The position numbers and the translations under genes were made by a program. From a virus, in IMG/VR virus record IMGVR_UViG_3300032087_005153, positions 1 to 63,908 of that record: a DNA stretch of 63,908 nucleotides. The stretch is one strand, 5' to 3'. Each line of letters begins with the position of its first letter. Position 1 is the first letter of the stretch. The notes beneath the pieces were generated by a model. The model did no database searches. It saw nothing but the letters and a program-made list of their open reading frames with translations, and was not told the origin of the DNA. Shown here piece after piece: positions 45,960-54,447 of the stretch.

Positions 45960-47702
45960 TTACCCATCACAACTAATACAATCAGGGTCCATTGCCTTGG
46001 CTGCAATATCGCCACGCAATACTGATTCCGTTCTCATATAGTATAGTGTTTTAATACCACGCTTCCATGCCTCTAAGTGAACTTTGTTTATCCACTTAGG
46101 ATCTGCAACAGAAGGAAACGCAAGGTTTAAACTCACTGCTTGATCTATATAATCTTGACGTATACCAGCTTGACTAACTAATTCTAGTTGATTGATTTCT
46201 TTAAAAGTTTTAAATACATTTTTTACAGGCTCACCTTCTTCTTGATTTAATCTTCCAAGGTGGTCGTAAAACCATCCATCGAGTTCCTTAATTCCTTGAA
46301 TGGATCCACCATCTTCCAAAACTTTATCCCAAGTTTCTTTAGTTTCAATACCAACTTTTCTAAATACTTTTTTAAGTTCATTATTTTTTCTAATAAATGT
46401 TCCTTTAGCACTTTGTTCTGTAAATACGTTAGCAGCCCAAGGTTCAATTCCAGGAGATACGTTACCACTAAGCTTACTATTAGAGACTGTAGGGGCCACA
46501 GCCCGAAGATGAGTGTTGCGCATGCCAGTACCCGCACACCATAAGGGCTCCCCATATACCTCTGCAAGTTTTCGCGATGCTCTTTCAGACTCAATCTTAA
46601 TTTTGCTAAAAATTTCACGTGTTTTAAATTGTGCTAATAATCCTTCGAAAGCAATACCATTTTGTTGTAATAAAGTATGCCAGCCTAATACACCTAAACC
46701 TAATGCTCTGCCTTTTTCAGCTGATCTAACAGCATTATCAAAGCCTCGCATATTTTTTGCTTTTTGTATAAACTCCTCCAATACTCCATCTAAAAACCAA
46801 ATAGCATCATATACTAAATTAGTATTTTTCCATTCATTATATTTAGCTAAATTTAATGAAGATAAACAACAAACAAAACTATGCGATTCATCCGTATGCA
46901 ATGTAATTTCACTGCATATATTTGTCATATGAACTTTGAGCCCATTTGATTTGTATGCATCTGGGTTTGCTTTGTTTGTATTTCCCTTAAATAAAATATA
47001 AGGTTCTCCAGTTGCTTTACGTTTTTGTAATAGTTTTCCCCATTTACGTCTAGCATCCGTATCTCCTTGTTCAAGTCTTCGCATAAACTTGTCACCGACC
47101 ACAACGCACTGGTGTAAATTAAGGGACTGCCTGTTGACATCTCCTTTGGGTTCTCTGATCTCCAGCCATTCTTCAAAGTCGGCATGATCAATATTGATAT
47201 TAACTGACGCAGCTCCTCTGCGGACAGATCCTTGATTAGTGGCAAGTATTGTTGAATCGTATATCTTGCAAAATGGCACCACTCCATCAGATGTTCCATT
47301 ACCTGTAATTTTAGATCCAGCGGGTCTGATCATATTAACTCCAATACCAACACCGCCGCCATGCTTGGCTAAGAGCATCATTTCTAAATTCTTTTGTCCT
47401 ATATCATGAATACTATCGCCAACATCAATACCAAAACAACTAATAGGTAAACCTCTATCTGTACCTGTATTAGAAAGCACTGGTGAGGCTAAACATAGCC
47501 AACCATCCCAAATATACTGGAAAAACTTTTCTGCAAGTTCTGGCTTGTATAAACGCTTTGCAACTGCATTAGCTACACGCCAATATGCATCTTTAGGTGT
47601 TTCATATGGTAATAAATAACCGCCTGATATAGTTTTCTTATATACATCAGTATCACCCCAAGAAGGATAGTCTTCACCTTTTTTCCAGTCGTTATTCCAC
47701 AT
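45960..47702 (-). CDS. nrdA: Ribonucleoside-diphosphate reductase, class I large subunit
   Basis: 580 residues, shorter than E. coli NrdA (761) because the N-terminal ATP-cone is absent. Active-site features are present: Cys89 in LPISCFGID, the N-x-C-x-E motif NICSEI (Asn261, Cys263, Glu265), the second redox Cys in FVCCLSS near 278-279, the Tyr554-Tyr555 radical-transfer pair, and C-terminal shuttle cysteines DCISC (575, 578). It reduces ribonucleotides with NrdB (48368-49336). Without the cone it should escape dATP shut-off. The two subunits are separated by three small genes. Confidence 0.9.
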   Translation of the reverse strand: MWNNDWKKGEDYPSWGDTDVYKKTISGGYLLPYETPKDAYWRVANAVAKRLYKPELAEKFFQYIWDGWLCLASPVLSNTGTDRGLPISCFGIDVGDSIHDIGQKNLEMMLLAKHGGGVGIGVNMIRPAGSKITGNGTSDGVVPFCKIYDSTILATNQGSVRRGAASVNINIDHADFEEWLEIREPKGDVNRQSLNLHQCVVVGDKFMRRLEQGDTDARRKWGKLLQKRKATGEPYILFKGNTNKANPDAYKSNGLKVHMTNICSEITLHTDESHSFVCCLSSLNLAKYNEWKNTNLVYDAIWFLDGVLEEFIQKAKNMRGFDNAVRSAEKGRALGLGVLGWHTLLQQNGIAFEGLLAQFKTREIFSKIKIESERASRKLAEVYGEPLWCAGTGMRNTHLRAVAPTVSNSKLSGNVSPGIEPWAANVFTEQSAKGTFIRKNNELKKVFRKVGIETKETWDKVLEDGGSIQGIKELDGWFYDHLGRLNQEEGEPVKNVFKTFKEINQLELVSQAGIRQDYIDQAVSLNLAFPSVADPKWINKVHLEAWKRGIKTLYYMRTESVLRGDIAAKAMDPDCISCDG

Positions 47703-47898
47703 CTTTATTTTCTTTTTCTTTTTTAAGATCTTCTGTTAAAGCTTCTATTGCTTTATCATAATCAGGAAGTTTTTTTATCAGGCCCATCGTCCCAATAGAT
47801 AAATCTTTGAGATTGTGCATCTCTTGAGTTATTTGCTGTACTACGGAACCAAGGGTCTCTATCCTGTTCCACATCTCTATTAATTTGCTTTCTTTCAT
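47692..47898 (-). CDS. Hypothetical coiled-coil protein (68 aa)
   Basis: Overlaps nrdA by 11 bases and abuts the gene upstream by a single shared base. Helical, with IETLGSVVQQITQEMHNLKD and a Lys/Glu-rich C-terminus. No known family. Lies inside the RNR operon. Confidence 0.5.
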   Translation of the reverse strand: MKESKLIEMWNRIETLGSVVQQITQEMHNLKDLSIGTMGLIKKLPDYDKAIEALTEDLKKEKENKDVE

Positions 47899-48260
47899 TA
47901 TACATTATATAAATAAATTAAATATCCTATTGTTACATTTAAATTAACAGCTACTAAATTCCATTGCTTAGCAACCCATACTTGAGGCATTGATAATACA
48001 CCACCAATAACGTATGTTACACCGCCTATATAGCCATAATTAAGTAAGTATGGTGACATCATTATAAAAGCAGTTCCCATATAACCCAATCTATTAGCTA
48101 TTCTTTCAGTAGCTGATAATCTTCTATCTTGTACTAATGTACGTAAAAATCTTTGTTTAAATCTATATTCACATTTTTTACAAGTGCGTTTGCCATATCT
48201 AAATTTAGAGGTATCTTTTTCTTTATGACACTTATTACATTTTCTCATATTTTTCATCAT
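47898..48260 (-). CDS. Zinc-ribbon membrane protein (120 aa)
   Basis: The N-terminus carries CNKC (near residues 8-11) and CKKC (near 27-30), a four-Cys zinc-ribbon, followed by a basic linker and two or three hydrophobic segments (~60-115, GTAFIMMSPYLLNYGYIGG and VNLNVTIGYLIYLY). The start may be Met1, Met2 or Met5. Function unknown; possibly a membrane-bound host-takeover factor. It overlaps the small gene upstream. Confidence 0.5.
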   Translation of the reverse strand: MMKNMRKCNKCHKEKDTSKFRYGKRTCKKCEYRFKQRFLRTLVQDRRLSATERIANRLGYMGTAFIMMSPYLLNYGYIGGVTYVIGGVLSMPQVWVAKQWNLVAVNLNVTIGYLIYLYNV

Positions 48261-48360
48261 ATAATCCTAATTTTTCTGCGTGTCTTATCATTTTAATTAG
48301 GATTTTTGTTCTTCTGTTTGGTATTAACCAATTTAAAAATTTATTCCAATACCTTTTCAT
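48235..48360 (-). CDS. Hypothetical 41-residue basic protein
   Basis: Runs from ATG at 48360 (7 bases after the nrdB stop) to TAA, overlapping the zinc-ribbon gene. Sequence begins MKRYWNKFLNWLIPNRRTK and is strongly basic and amphipathic. Tight packing supports a gene; function unknown. Confidence 0.45.
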   Translation of the reverse strand: MKRYWNKFLNWLIPNRRTKILIKMIRHAEKLGLYDEKYEKM

Positions 48361-48367
48361 ATTTTTT

Positions 48368-49336
48368 TTACCAAATATCTTCAAAATCTTCTCCCTCATT
48401 TGCTTTGGAATAATCAGTTGGGCGAATAGCAAAAAAATCAGTATGAGTGTGCCCCCCGGTAAGATGATAGAACCAGTCAAGATTTGCTGCTCCTTTTTCG
48501 TTAAACGTAAAGTATTGCCCGAGGTCCAAGTAACCAAGTTCTTGCAATTTTTCATTAAGTCTTTTTCTAATAAATTGTTTGAGATCGTTGGCTTTAAGGT
48601 TTTCAATATCTCCTTGTTCAAACATTTTGTCAATATATCGCTCTTCTGCGGTGAGCATTGTTTCTGCTGCTTTAATAACATCTTCTCTGCAATCTTCTAA
48701 TAGTGTTGGAATTTCTTCACACATATGTCTAAATAATTGACAACCCATTTTACTATGAAGTGATTCATCGCGTACACTCCATTTCATTTGTTGACCAATT
48801 CCTTTCAAAAGATTACGCATTTGAAAGCTATATAAAACAGCAAACGCAGAATATAAACTTACACCTTCTGCAAATGCACTAAATATTGCTAGCGAACGGC
48901 CAATCCCAACAGGATCATTACCACTATAGCTAATAAGATTCTCAAACCGTTCCGCAGTTGCGGGTTCATGTAAAAATGCTTCAAAATTTTCAAGTCCTAA
49001 TGTTTCATTTAAATAACTATATGCTACAGCATGAATGGTTTCTTGCGAACCAAACATCATAGCCATTTGCTGTATCTCATGTTTTGGAAACCACGACACA
49101 ACTTTTTGTGTCCAGTAATCAGAAACGGCACACTCCGTCTGCGCAAAACCCAATAAGATATTTCCAACCAAGTTCTTTTCTGATTCTGTAAGTTTTTCGT
49201 TCCAATCCTTGACGTCACCTGACATCGGGATTTCGGTATGTAACCAGAATGCTTGAGCTTGTTTAAGCCATCCCTCAGTATAGTACTCTGGATATTCGAA
49301 CGGCTTGTACGGTATTCTTTCATCAAATAATCCCAT
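48368..49336 (-). CDS. nrdB: Ribonucleotide reductase, class I small subunit
   Basis: 322 residues. Metal ligands align by eye with E. coli NrdB: Glu68 in place of Asp84, Glu99 and His102 (SQETIH), Glu157 (AFAEG), Glu191 and His194 (RDESLH); the radical Tyr122 position is Tyr106. Spacing 68-99 and 157-191 equals that of E. coli. So the radical Tyr is kept but the first ligand is Glu, as in the Chlamydia class Ic enzyme that lacks the Tyr. It houses the metal cofactor that oxidises NrdA. Confidence 0.88.
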   Translation of the reverse strand: MGLFDERIPYKPFEYPEYYTEGWLKQAQAFWLHTEIPMSGDVKDWNEKLTESEKNLVGNILLGFAQTECAVSDYWTQKVVSWFPKHEIQQMAMMFGSQETIHAVAYSYLNETLGLENFEAFLHEPATAERFENLISYSGNDPVGIGRSLAIFSAFAEGVSLYSAFAVLYSFQMRNLLKGIGQQMKWSVRDESLHSKMGCQLFRHMCEEIPTLLEDCREDVIKAAETMLTAEERYIDKMFEQGDIENLKANDLKQFIRKRLNEKLQELGYLDLGQYFTFNEKGAANLDWFYHLTGGHTHTDFFAIRPTDYSKANEGEDFEDIW

Positions 49337-49337
49337 A

Positions 49338-49481
49338 TTAATTTCTATCTACTTCTAAACATATATCTATTAATGGTAAATATAACACATGCTGAACATA
49401 ATCTTGCTCAACATAAGATCTAATTCCTAACAAAATGCCAGGATAAAAACCAATACTAAGTTCCCAGTTTGGTATATTCAT
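49338..49481 (-). CDS. Conserved marine-phage protein (47 aa)
   Basis: One base upstream of the nrdB start. Sequence includes MNIPNWELSIGFYPGILLG then HVLYLPLIDICLEV, a small conserved protein I recall beside nucleotide-metabolism genes in many marine phages. Hydrophobic but without a clear membrane span. Function unknown. Confidence 0.6.
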   Translation of the reverse strand: MNIPNWELSIGFYPGILLGIRSYVEQDYVQHVLYLPLIDICLEVDRN

Positions 49482-49612
49482 TTTCCTTGTCCTCTGTAAA
49501 GTTTAACATAATTTTTAGAAGACTTTAAGCCGGATGTTTTGCTTTTAGCATGTACTCCGGGTCTTCTTACTTTTGGTTTTTTTAAATAATTTCCACTTAT
49601 TATTTTAGCCAT
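49478..49612 (-). CDS. Basic 44-residue conserved phage protein
   Basis: Overlaps the downstream gene by the ATGA pattern. KPKVRRPGVHAKSKTSGLK then KNYVKLYRGQGK: this basic Gly/Lys/Arg-rich pattern occurs widely in phages as an unnamed protein. Likely binds nucleic acid. Function unknown. Confidence 0.6.
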   Translation of the reverse strand: MAKIISGNYLKKPKVRRPGVHAKSKTSGLKSSKNYVKLYRGQGK

Positions 49613-49778
49613 AACATTTTATATTATATTGTTCCTGTATCTCTACAAGTTCTTTGTATTTTATATATCCTCTATTATTAATAGACCACTTAATCCACTT
49701 TTCAATTTGGCGTTCAGCGTATTTTATGCGGGCTATTTTTTTTGCTTGTTGAGGATTAATTCTATTACCCTGTCGCAT
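49605..49778 (-). CDS. Hypothetical 57-residue helical protein
   Basis: From ATG at 49778, inside the 3' end of the nuclease gene, to TAA, overlapping the next gene by 8 bases. Helical and basic (INPQQAKKIARIKYAERQIE), with two Trp in EKWIKWS. Unrecognised; supported by tiling of the operon. Confidence 0.45.
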   Translation of the reverse strand: MRQGNRINPQQAKKIARIKYAERQIEKWIKWSINNRGYIKYKELVEIQEQYNIKCYG

Positions 49779-50179
49779 TCTTTTTGATTTTGTGGTTTAT
49801 ATAAAGTATATTCAGGAAATTGCTCTGTAACTAATTTTTTAAATAGTTTCCATCTAATTGGAAAAGATTCATTAGCTCTACCTTTAGTTTCTATTATAAA
49901 ATTTTCACCTATAAAGTCTGGTGTATATTTAATTGGTAATATTCTTTTTTTCCCTCTATTTACCATTTCACCTTTACCATTAGCTTGTCTTTCATAAGCT
50001 TCATTTTCAAAATGAAAACCGTTTACAAGAACAAATGTTTCCCCTTCATATTTAGCTTTAATTTTTGCTTTCTTTAAGCCCATATACATATATCGTTCTA
50101 AGCCTGAAGCAAAATTATGCCCGTCATAACTAATTTTTTTAGCTCTAACGGGCCCTCTTTTTCTAATCTTCTTTCGCAT
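49733..50179 (-). CDS. PD-(D/E)XK endonuclease, T7 gp3/DUF1064-like
   Basis: 148 residues. Active-site residues of the PD-(D/E)XK fold: Glu28 in SGLERYMY, Asp88 in KYTPDFIG, and Glu97-x-Lys99 in IIETKG, followed by a basic helix (IRWKLFKKLV). This matches DUF1064 and T7 endonuclease I-type enzymes that cut branched DNA or degrade host DNA. Its start overlaps the MazG-like gene by 17 bases. Confidence 0.75.
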   Translation of the reverse strand: MRKKIRKRGPVRAKKISYDGHNFASGLERYMYMGLKKAKIKAKYEGETFVLVNGFHFENEAYERQANGKGEMVNRGKKRILPIKYTPDFIGENFIIETKGRANESFPIRWKLFKKLVTEQFPEYTLYKPQNQKECDRVIELILNKQKK

Positions 50180-50390
50180 CTCTTATATAACATTCTTCAA
50201 TCTCATCTCTTAATACCATACGTGCTTTTTCAAGATAGTTAACAGCATCCATTAATTCTTCTTGTAGGTGTTGTAACCATGTATCAAGAGGTTGATCATC
50301 ATCAGCTAAAGTAACTTTATACTTTTTAAATCCAACATCTGATCTGGATTTAATTTTATTTATTACTTGTTCAATTATTTTATCTCGCAT
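50163..50390 (-). CDS. MazG-like nucleotide pyrophosphohydrolase, short form
   Basis: 75 residues. Contains SDVGFKKYKVTL followed by LDTWLQHLQEELMDAVNYLEKA, the helix with E-E-x-x-D of the all-alpha NTP-pyrophosphatase family, as found in many marine phages. It likely hydrolyses a nucleotide or acts as a dimeric regulator. A second MazG domain is encoded next door at 50390. Confidence 0.65.
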   Translation of the reverse strand: MRDKIIEQVINKIKSRSDVGFKKYKVTLADDDQPLDTWLQHLQEELMDAVNYLEKARMVLRDEIEECYIRDAKED

Positions 50391-51145
50391 TATAATGTGT
50401 CTTTTTGAAATGTACCATTTACCATTTTGCCAGTTCTATTAGATATTTCATCATAAGCAGACTGAATACAGCTTTCAATGTCGGTACCGACCAAGTTTGC
50501 GAGATTAGTAAGAACAACAACACTATCACCAATAGCGTCAATAATACCATCTCTATCATTTTTAAGTAACGCCTGGGCGAGTTCTCCTGATTCTTCATAT
50601 AATTTAATTAATTGCGTTTTAGGATCTCCTTTATCATAGATGCCACGCTTGTCTGCCCAGTCTCTAATGAGTCCAAATATGTTTTCTTTGTTGTACGTTG
50701 GCTGGGCCAAAAAAGCTTCATAAAAAGCTTTATTATAAATGAAGGAACGTTCATTGTTGTACATTGATTTTTTAGCATTACGTACAATCCATAATATAGA
50801 CTCTGAATTTAATTCAAATTCGCCTAAAGACGTATTCCATTTTAATCCTCTGTTCTTATTTAAAACAGCAGGTAACTCTGATTCCGGAAATGGAAATGTA
50901 GTTGTTTGCTCTGTTATATTTAATTTCATTTTTGATTTAAATAAATTTTTATACAATTGTCTATCTATCTTATATCCATAAGACTTTTGAAGTTCTATTT
51001 CCTTTTGAGATATATAATCTATATCATCAGAAGAATCAAGAACTTCATATTCATCAGGCTTATAGCCCTGCACCTGCGTAACTCTTTTATTAAGATTACG
51101 TGCAACGCCAATTTTTTTACCAGGAATATGATAAATATAATACAT
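50390..51145 (-). CDS. GIY-YIG-like domain fused to MazG pyrophosphohydrolase
   Basis: The start at 51145 (MYYIYHIPGKKIG) is preferred: it lies 1 base after the upstream gene's stop, while the longer form begins 30 bases further upstream inside that gene. The first ~80 residues look like a GIY-YIG nuclease module (YYIYH...KIGVARNLNKRV). The C-terminal ~90 residues have the MazG pattern KLYEESGELAQALL, then AIGDSVVVLTNLA, Glu-Glu and Asp metal ligands, ending in NRTGKMVNGTFQK. Probably cleanses dNTP pools or lowers (p)ppGpp; the N-terminal activity is uncertain. Confidence 0.7.
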   Translation of the reverse strand: MYYIYHIPGKKIGVARNLNKRVTQVQGYKPDEYEVLDSSDDIDYISQKEIELQKSYGYKIDRQLYKNLFKSKMKLNITEQTTTFPFPESELPAVLNKNRGLKWNTSLGEFELNSESILWIVRNAKKSMYNNERSFIYNKAFYEAFLAQPTYNKENIFGLIRDWADKRGIYDKGDPKTQLIKLYEESGELAQALLKNDRDGIIDAIGDSVVVLTNLANLVGTDIESCIQSAYDEISNRTGKMVNGTFQKDTL

Positions 51146-51146
51146 A

Positions 51147-51572
51147 TTATTTATATAATTTATCGTACTTAGCAACTACATAAATATATTCATCGCTTTC
51201 TGATATTCCAAAGCCTATATTAGTTGCTTCAGGATACATTATTTGATAATATGTTGAAAGATCATCTGTTGGTTCTAACATCCAATTTAAAGATGCCTCT
51301 AAAAGAACATCTTTATTTTTTTCTAATATATAATTTTTTGCAATTGAAAATATATTTTCTCCATATGTATCAGTACTTACTTTAAAAGTATCTGTTTCTG
51401 CCATATAATCTGCCCATTGTTGTGCATGTATTGCTAAATTATTATTATACGATAACGGTTGTAAATCATAATATGATCTTAACGTATTTTGAAATGATAA
51501 TGCATTATTATATTGCATTTGAGCAAAAGATAGTGTAGGTGCTAATAAAAGCGTAAAAATTAAATTTTTCAT
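51147..51572 (-). CDS. Secreted CAP/SCP-domain protein
   Basis: 141 residues from the Met at 51572, chosen because a clean signal peptide follows: MKNLIFTLLLAPTLSFAQ. The upstream extension to 51698 would lie inside thyA and lacks such features. The mature part has a CAP (SCP/PR1-like) look: LAIHAQQWADYMAET, GENIF, a long helix, then YYQIMYPEATNIGFGISES. CAP proteins are secreted; in phages some act on the envelope. Its place in a nucleotide-metabolism operon is odd. Confidence 0.6.
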   Translation of the reverse strand: MKNLIFTLLLAPTLSFAQMQYNNALSFQNTLRSYYDLQPLSYNNNLAIHAQQWADYMAETDTFKVSTDTYGENIFSIAKNYILEKNKDVLLEASLNWMLEPTDDLSTYYQIMYPEATNIGFGISESDEYIYVVAKYDKLYK

Positions 51573-51657
51573 ATTTTTTTTATTTATTTGATTTATTATT
51601 TTATTACTTTCTTTACTTAAAAATTTTCCCATATAATTTGATTTTTGAAACCAAAGT

Positions 51658-52482
51658 TTAGACCGCGAGGGGTGCTTTGATTTGTCCGTGTGGCTCATAG
51701 TTATTTAATTTAAACATATTATTTGCTGGTATAAAGATAAAGTTTCCTGCCCCCTTTTCAACCTTTAAACCAAATTTTATTTCTAAAGTTGGTAACTTTT
51801 TAGGTTCTCTTGCTAATTGCAAGCTTGCTTGATCTAAATGATTATTATATAAATGACAATCACCTAATTGCCCAATCAATTGTCCAGCTTTATATCCATT
51901 GCCCTTAGCAAGCATTTCTAATAACAATCCGTACATAGCTATATCATAAGGCAAACCTAAAAATACATCAACAGATCTTTGTTGCCACATAAGATCCATA
52001 ATACCATTATTTATATATACTTGAAAACCATAATGACAAGGAGGCAATGCCATATCATTGAGATCAGCAGGATTCCAGGCATTAACCATAAGTCTTCTCG
52101 AAGACGGATTATCTTGAATGTCCAATAATAAAGATAACAATTGATCAGTCCCATTGAAATTTCTCCATTGATAACCGTATACTTTACCAAGAGTTCCATC
52201 AGTTCTGCCTGATGCTTCATAGTTGGGAGTCCAATAATTAACCCCATTGTCAGTAAGATATTTAATATCAGTCCTGCCCTGCAATATCCATAAAATCTCC
52301 GTAAGGGCAGCATTGAAATTGATTTTTTTGGTTGTAATAAGAGGAAAACCCAAAGCCATATCGTGACGGATTGTACGGCCAAATACAGATTTTGTACCAA
52401 CGCCCGTACGATCTTCTTTATCTTTACCGCTATGCCAGACTCCTGACAATAACCCTCTATATTCTTCATCTATATTTATCAT
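51658..52482 (-). CDS. thyA: Thymidylate synthase ThyA
   Basis: 274 residues, typical length 264. Catalytic Cys149 lies in LPPCHYGFQ; RTGVGT near residue 25, the GDCHLY/NNH motif and PYDIAMYGLLLEMLA are present. It makes dTMP from dUMP with methylene-tetrahydrofolate. With NrdA/NrdB and MazG proteins it gives the phage its own dNTP route, useful for an A+T-rich genome. Its start overlaps the upstream gene by 17 bases. Confidence 0.95.
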   Translation of the reverse strand: MINIDEEYRGLLSGVWHSGKDKEDRTGVGTKSVFGRTIRHDMALGFPLITTKKINFNAALTEILWILQGRTDIKYLTDNGVNYWTPNYEASGRTDGTLGKVYGYQWRNFNGTDQLLSLLLDIQDNPSSRRLMVNAWNPADLNDMALPPCHYGFQVYINNGIMDLMWQQRSVDVFLGLPYDIAMYGLLLEMLAKGNGYKAGQLIGQLGDCHLYNNHLDQASLQLAREPKKLPTLEIKFGLKVEKGAGNFIFIPANNMFKLNNYEPHGQIKAPLAV

Positions 52483-52729
52483 AATAATATTTACAAAAGT
52501 TATAATATTCTATCCAAATAGTATCTTTATCATATATACTTGGTGCTACATTTGGTTTTTCACCTTTTTTATAAGGTCCAATACTAATACCAATTCTCCA
52601 TTTATTAGGTTCATTTTTAATACCCAATGGTGAAATTCTTATATTATTTTTAATACAAAAGTCTCTTGCCTTTACTTCATCAGCATTAGGATTATAATAA
52701 GGCATCCAAGTTTCTTTTTTCTTTGCCAT
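52466..52729 (-). CDS. Conserved hypothetical protein (87 aa)
   Basis: Shares one base with the stop of the primase-helicase gene and overlaps thyA. Basic, Tyr- and Lys-rich: WMPYYNPNADEVKARDFC, then KNNIRISPLGI, KWRIGISIGPYKKGEKPN. Small marine-phage protein of unknown role, co-transcribed with replication and thyA genes. Confidence 0.55.
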   Translation of the reverse strand: MAKKKETWMPYYNPNADEVKARDFCIKNNIRISPLGIKNEPNKWRIGISIGPYKKGEKPNVAPSIYDKDTIWIEYYNFCKYYYDKYR

Positions 52730-54444
52730 TAATCCCAGGGCATTTTTTCTTCTTCACTTACTAAAGGTTCGTGCGGAATAAAACAGCCTGACTTTGGCTC
52801 CCATTTAAAATGAGCTTCAGCTCCGTTCTCACCTAAATTTTGAAATTTAACTTTAAGAACTTTTGCTTTAACTGTTTTATTATCGTAATCCCTGTGAACA
52901 AGAAGACCATGATAAGAAGCATCATACCACTCACCACCTCCTTTAATATTATACATAGTTGGTTCTTCAATTTTTCCATTTGAATCTTTATACATTTTTG
53001 TTGGATGTGCAACTACAATAACAAGGACATCAAATTTTTTAGCAAATATTTCAATTTTAGTAAGATATTCCATTGTATACCTATTAACATCCTCTGTTTT
53101 AGCATCAATGTCTCTAATCTTATTAAATGGATCTATTACTAAACATTTAATTCCTTTTCTTTTTACAAGCTCCGCTCCTTTCTTTAATACAGCTTCAAGC
53201 GTATATCGCTCCATATCTATAAAAAAGAAGTTGTCATTTACATGATTAGCTACTTGTTCCCACTTTTGACTACCTATTTCATGTTTGCCTGGCATTCCTT
53301 GCCATACTTTTCGCATGAGTTTATGAGCATGCAAATATGTTGGCGCATTTTCCGGTGAAGCAAAAGCCGTTTTCCAGCCGTAGTTAGCATTATATCCCAC
53401 AACCATTTGATCCACAAAGTCACTTTTACCGGAAGACGGAATACCAGTGACTGTAATAAACTGACCAGTGTAAGTTGAAAATATATTATCAAAATTTGAT
53501 AAACCCACTTGGTAGCCTTTTTTAAACCCATTTTGTACAAAATCTGTAATTTCTGCTTCAATGTCTTTGAATGTAGTGACATTTTCAAGTGGCACGGGTT
53601 TCGCTTTGGTAATACACTGTGCCAGTCTTTCTTTTCCATATTTTAATAAATATTCGTTTGCGTCTTTACAGTCTTCAAAGTTTGCTAAATAACAAACCTC
53701 AGCACCTAATCTTCTTATTAATTCTTGTTGTAAAGCTTGACCAGGTTCATCTTGATCAACAGCTAAAATTATTTTTTCTTTATCATTAAAATAATCTATA
53801 CAATTGTCAAGGTATTCTAAATTATTTGAATTTAATGTAGCTCCATTGGGGACAGATACTGCATTAGGTATACCAGCTTCATAAAAGCTAAGAACATCAA
53901 TCTCGCCTTCCACAATAATACAATATTCATAACCAATAATATTATTAATATTATAAAATATTTTTTCGGCCCCCTTATATAATTTAAAATTCTTTCTAGC
54001 ATCTCGGTATTTTACATTTATAAGATCATTACCTATGTAGTAATTAAAATGTATAGCATTTTCAGCTTTGCCAGTCTGCGGCATAAACTCAGGACCCTCA
54101 GTAACTTTTAAATCACTAAGGGTTTTTTGAGTTATTCCACGATCTTTAAACCATTCCTGAATTTTAGTTCCAGGTAATTCAACCTGTTTTGGTTCAGGCA
54201 TAACATAAACTTTACGAGCATCATTTTTACGTTGGTAAGTATGAAGCTGAAAAGTACTGTTACAATTGTGGCAAGTACCGAGACCCCGTTCCCAATCATA
54301 AGAAGCACACTTTTGTTTCTTATTTTCAGGTTTTCTATCAAATGAACACAGGGGACAAATCCCCTGCGTTTTTCCCACCTGTAGATCATACTGATTGAAT
54401 GTATCAATCAAGAATCCATTGATCTCCGTATTGTTTACTTGCAT
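52729..54444 (-). CDS. Bifunctional primase-helicase (T7 gp4-type)
   Basis: 571 residues. N-terminal zinc site with Cys30, Cys33, Cys58 and Cys61 (GICPLC, TCHNCN); TOPRIM domain with Glu179 in IIVEGEID and DQDEPG at 230-235; then a RecA-like helicase with Walker A GIPSSGKS at 334-341 and Walker B-like CLVIDPFNKI. The ring helicase unwinds DNA while the primase makes primers. With SSB, annealing protein and exonuclease it forms the replication block; no polymerase is encoded. Confidence 0.92.
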   Translation of the reverse strand: MQVNNTEINGFLIDTFNQYDLQVGKTQGICPLCSFDRKPENKKQKCASYDWERGLGTCHNCNSTFQLHTYQRKNDARKVYVMPEPKQVELPGTKIQEWFKDRGITQKTLSDLKVTEGPEFMPQTGKAENAIHFNYYIGNDLINVKYRDARKNFKLYKGAEKIFYNINNIIGYEYCIIVEGEIDVLSFYEAGIPNAVSVPNGATLNSNNLEYLDNCIDYFNDKEKIILAVDQDEPGQALQQELIRRLGAEVCYLANFEDCKDANEYLLKYGKERLAQCITKAKPVPLENVTTFKDIEAEITDFVQNGFKKGYQVGLSNFDNIFSTYTGQFITVTGIPSSGKSDFVDQMVVGYNANYGWKTAFASPENAPTYLHAHKLMRKVWQGMPGKHEIGSQKWEQVANHVNDNFFFIDMERYTLEAVLKKGAELVKRKGIKCLVIDPFNKIRDIDAKTEDVNRYTMEYLTKIEIFAKKFDVLVIVVAHPTKMYKDSNGKIEEPTMYNIKGGGEWYDASYHGLLVHRDYDNKTVKAKVLKVKFQNLGENGAEAHFKWEPKSGCFIPHEPLVSEEEKMPWD

Positions 54445-54447
54445 ATT

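Noticed and set aside
48235-48681. 148-codon frame overlapping nrdB
   Set aside because: Its first two thirds lie within nrdB in another frame. Only the last 41 codons, starting at 48360 just after the nrdB stop, are kept as a small gene.
51573-51698. N-terminal extension of the CAP protein
   Set aside because: It overlaps thyA and would bury the signal peptide; the Met at 51572 begins a standard signal sequence.
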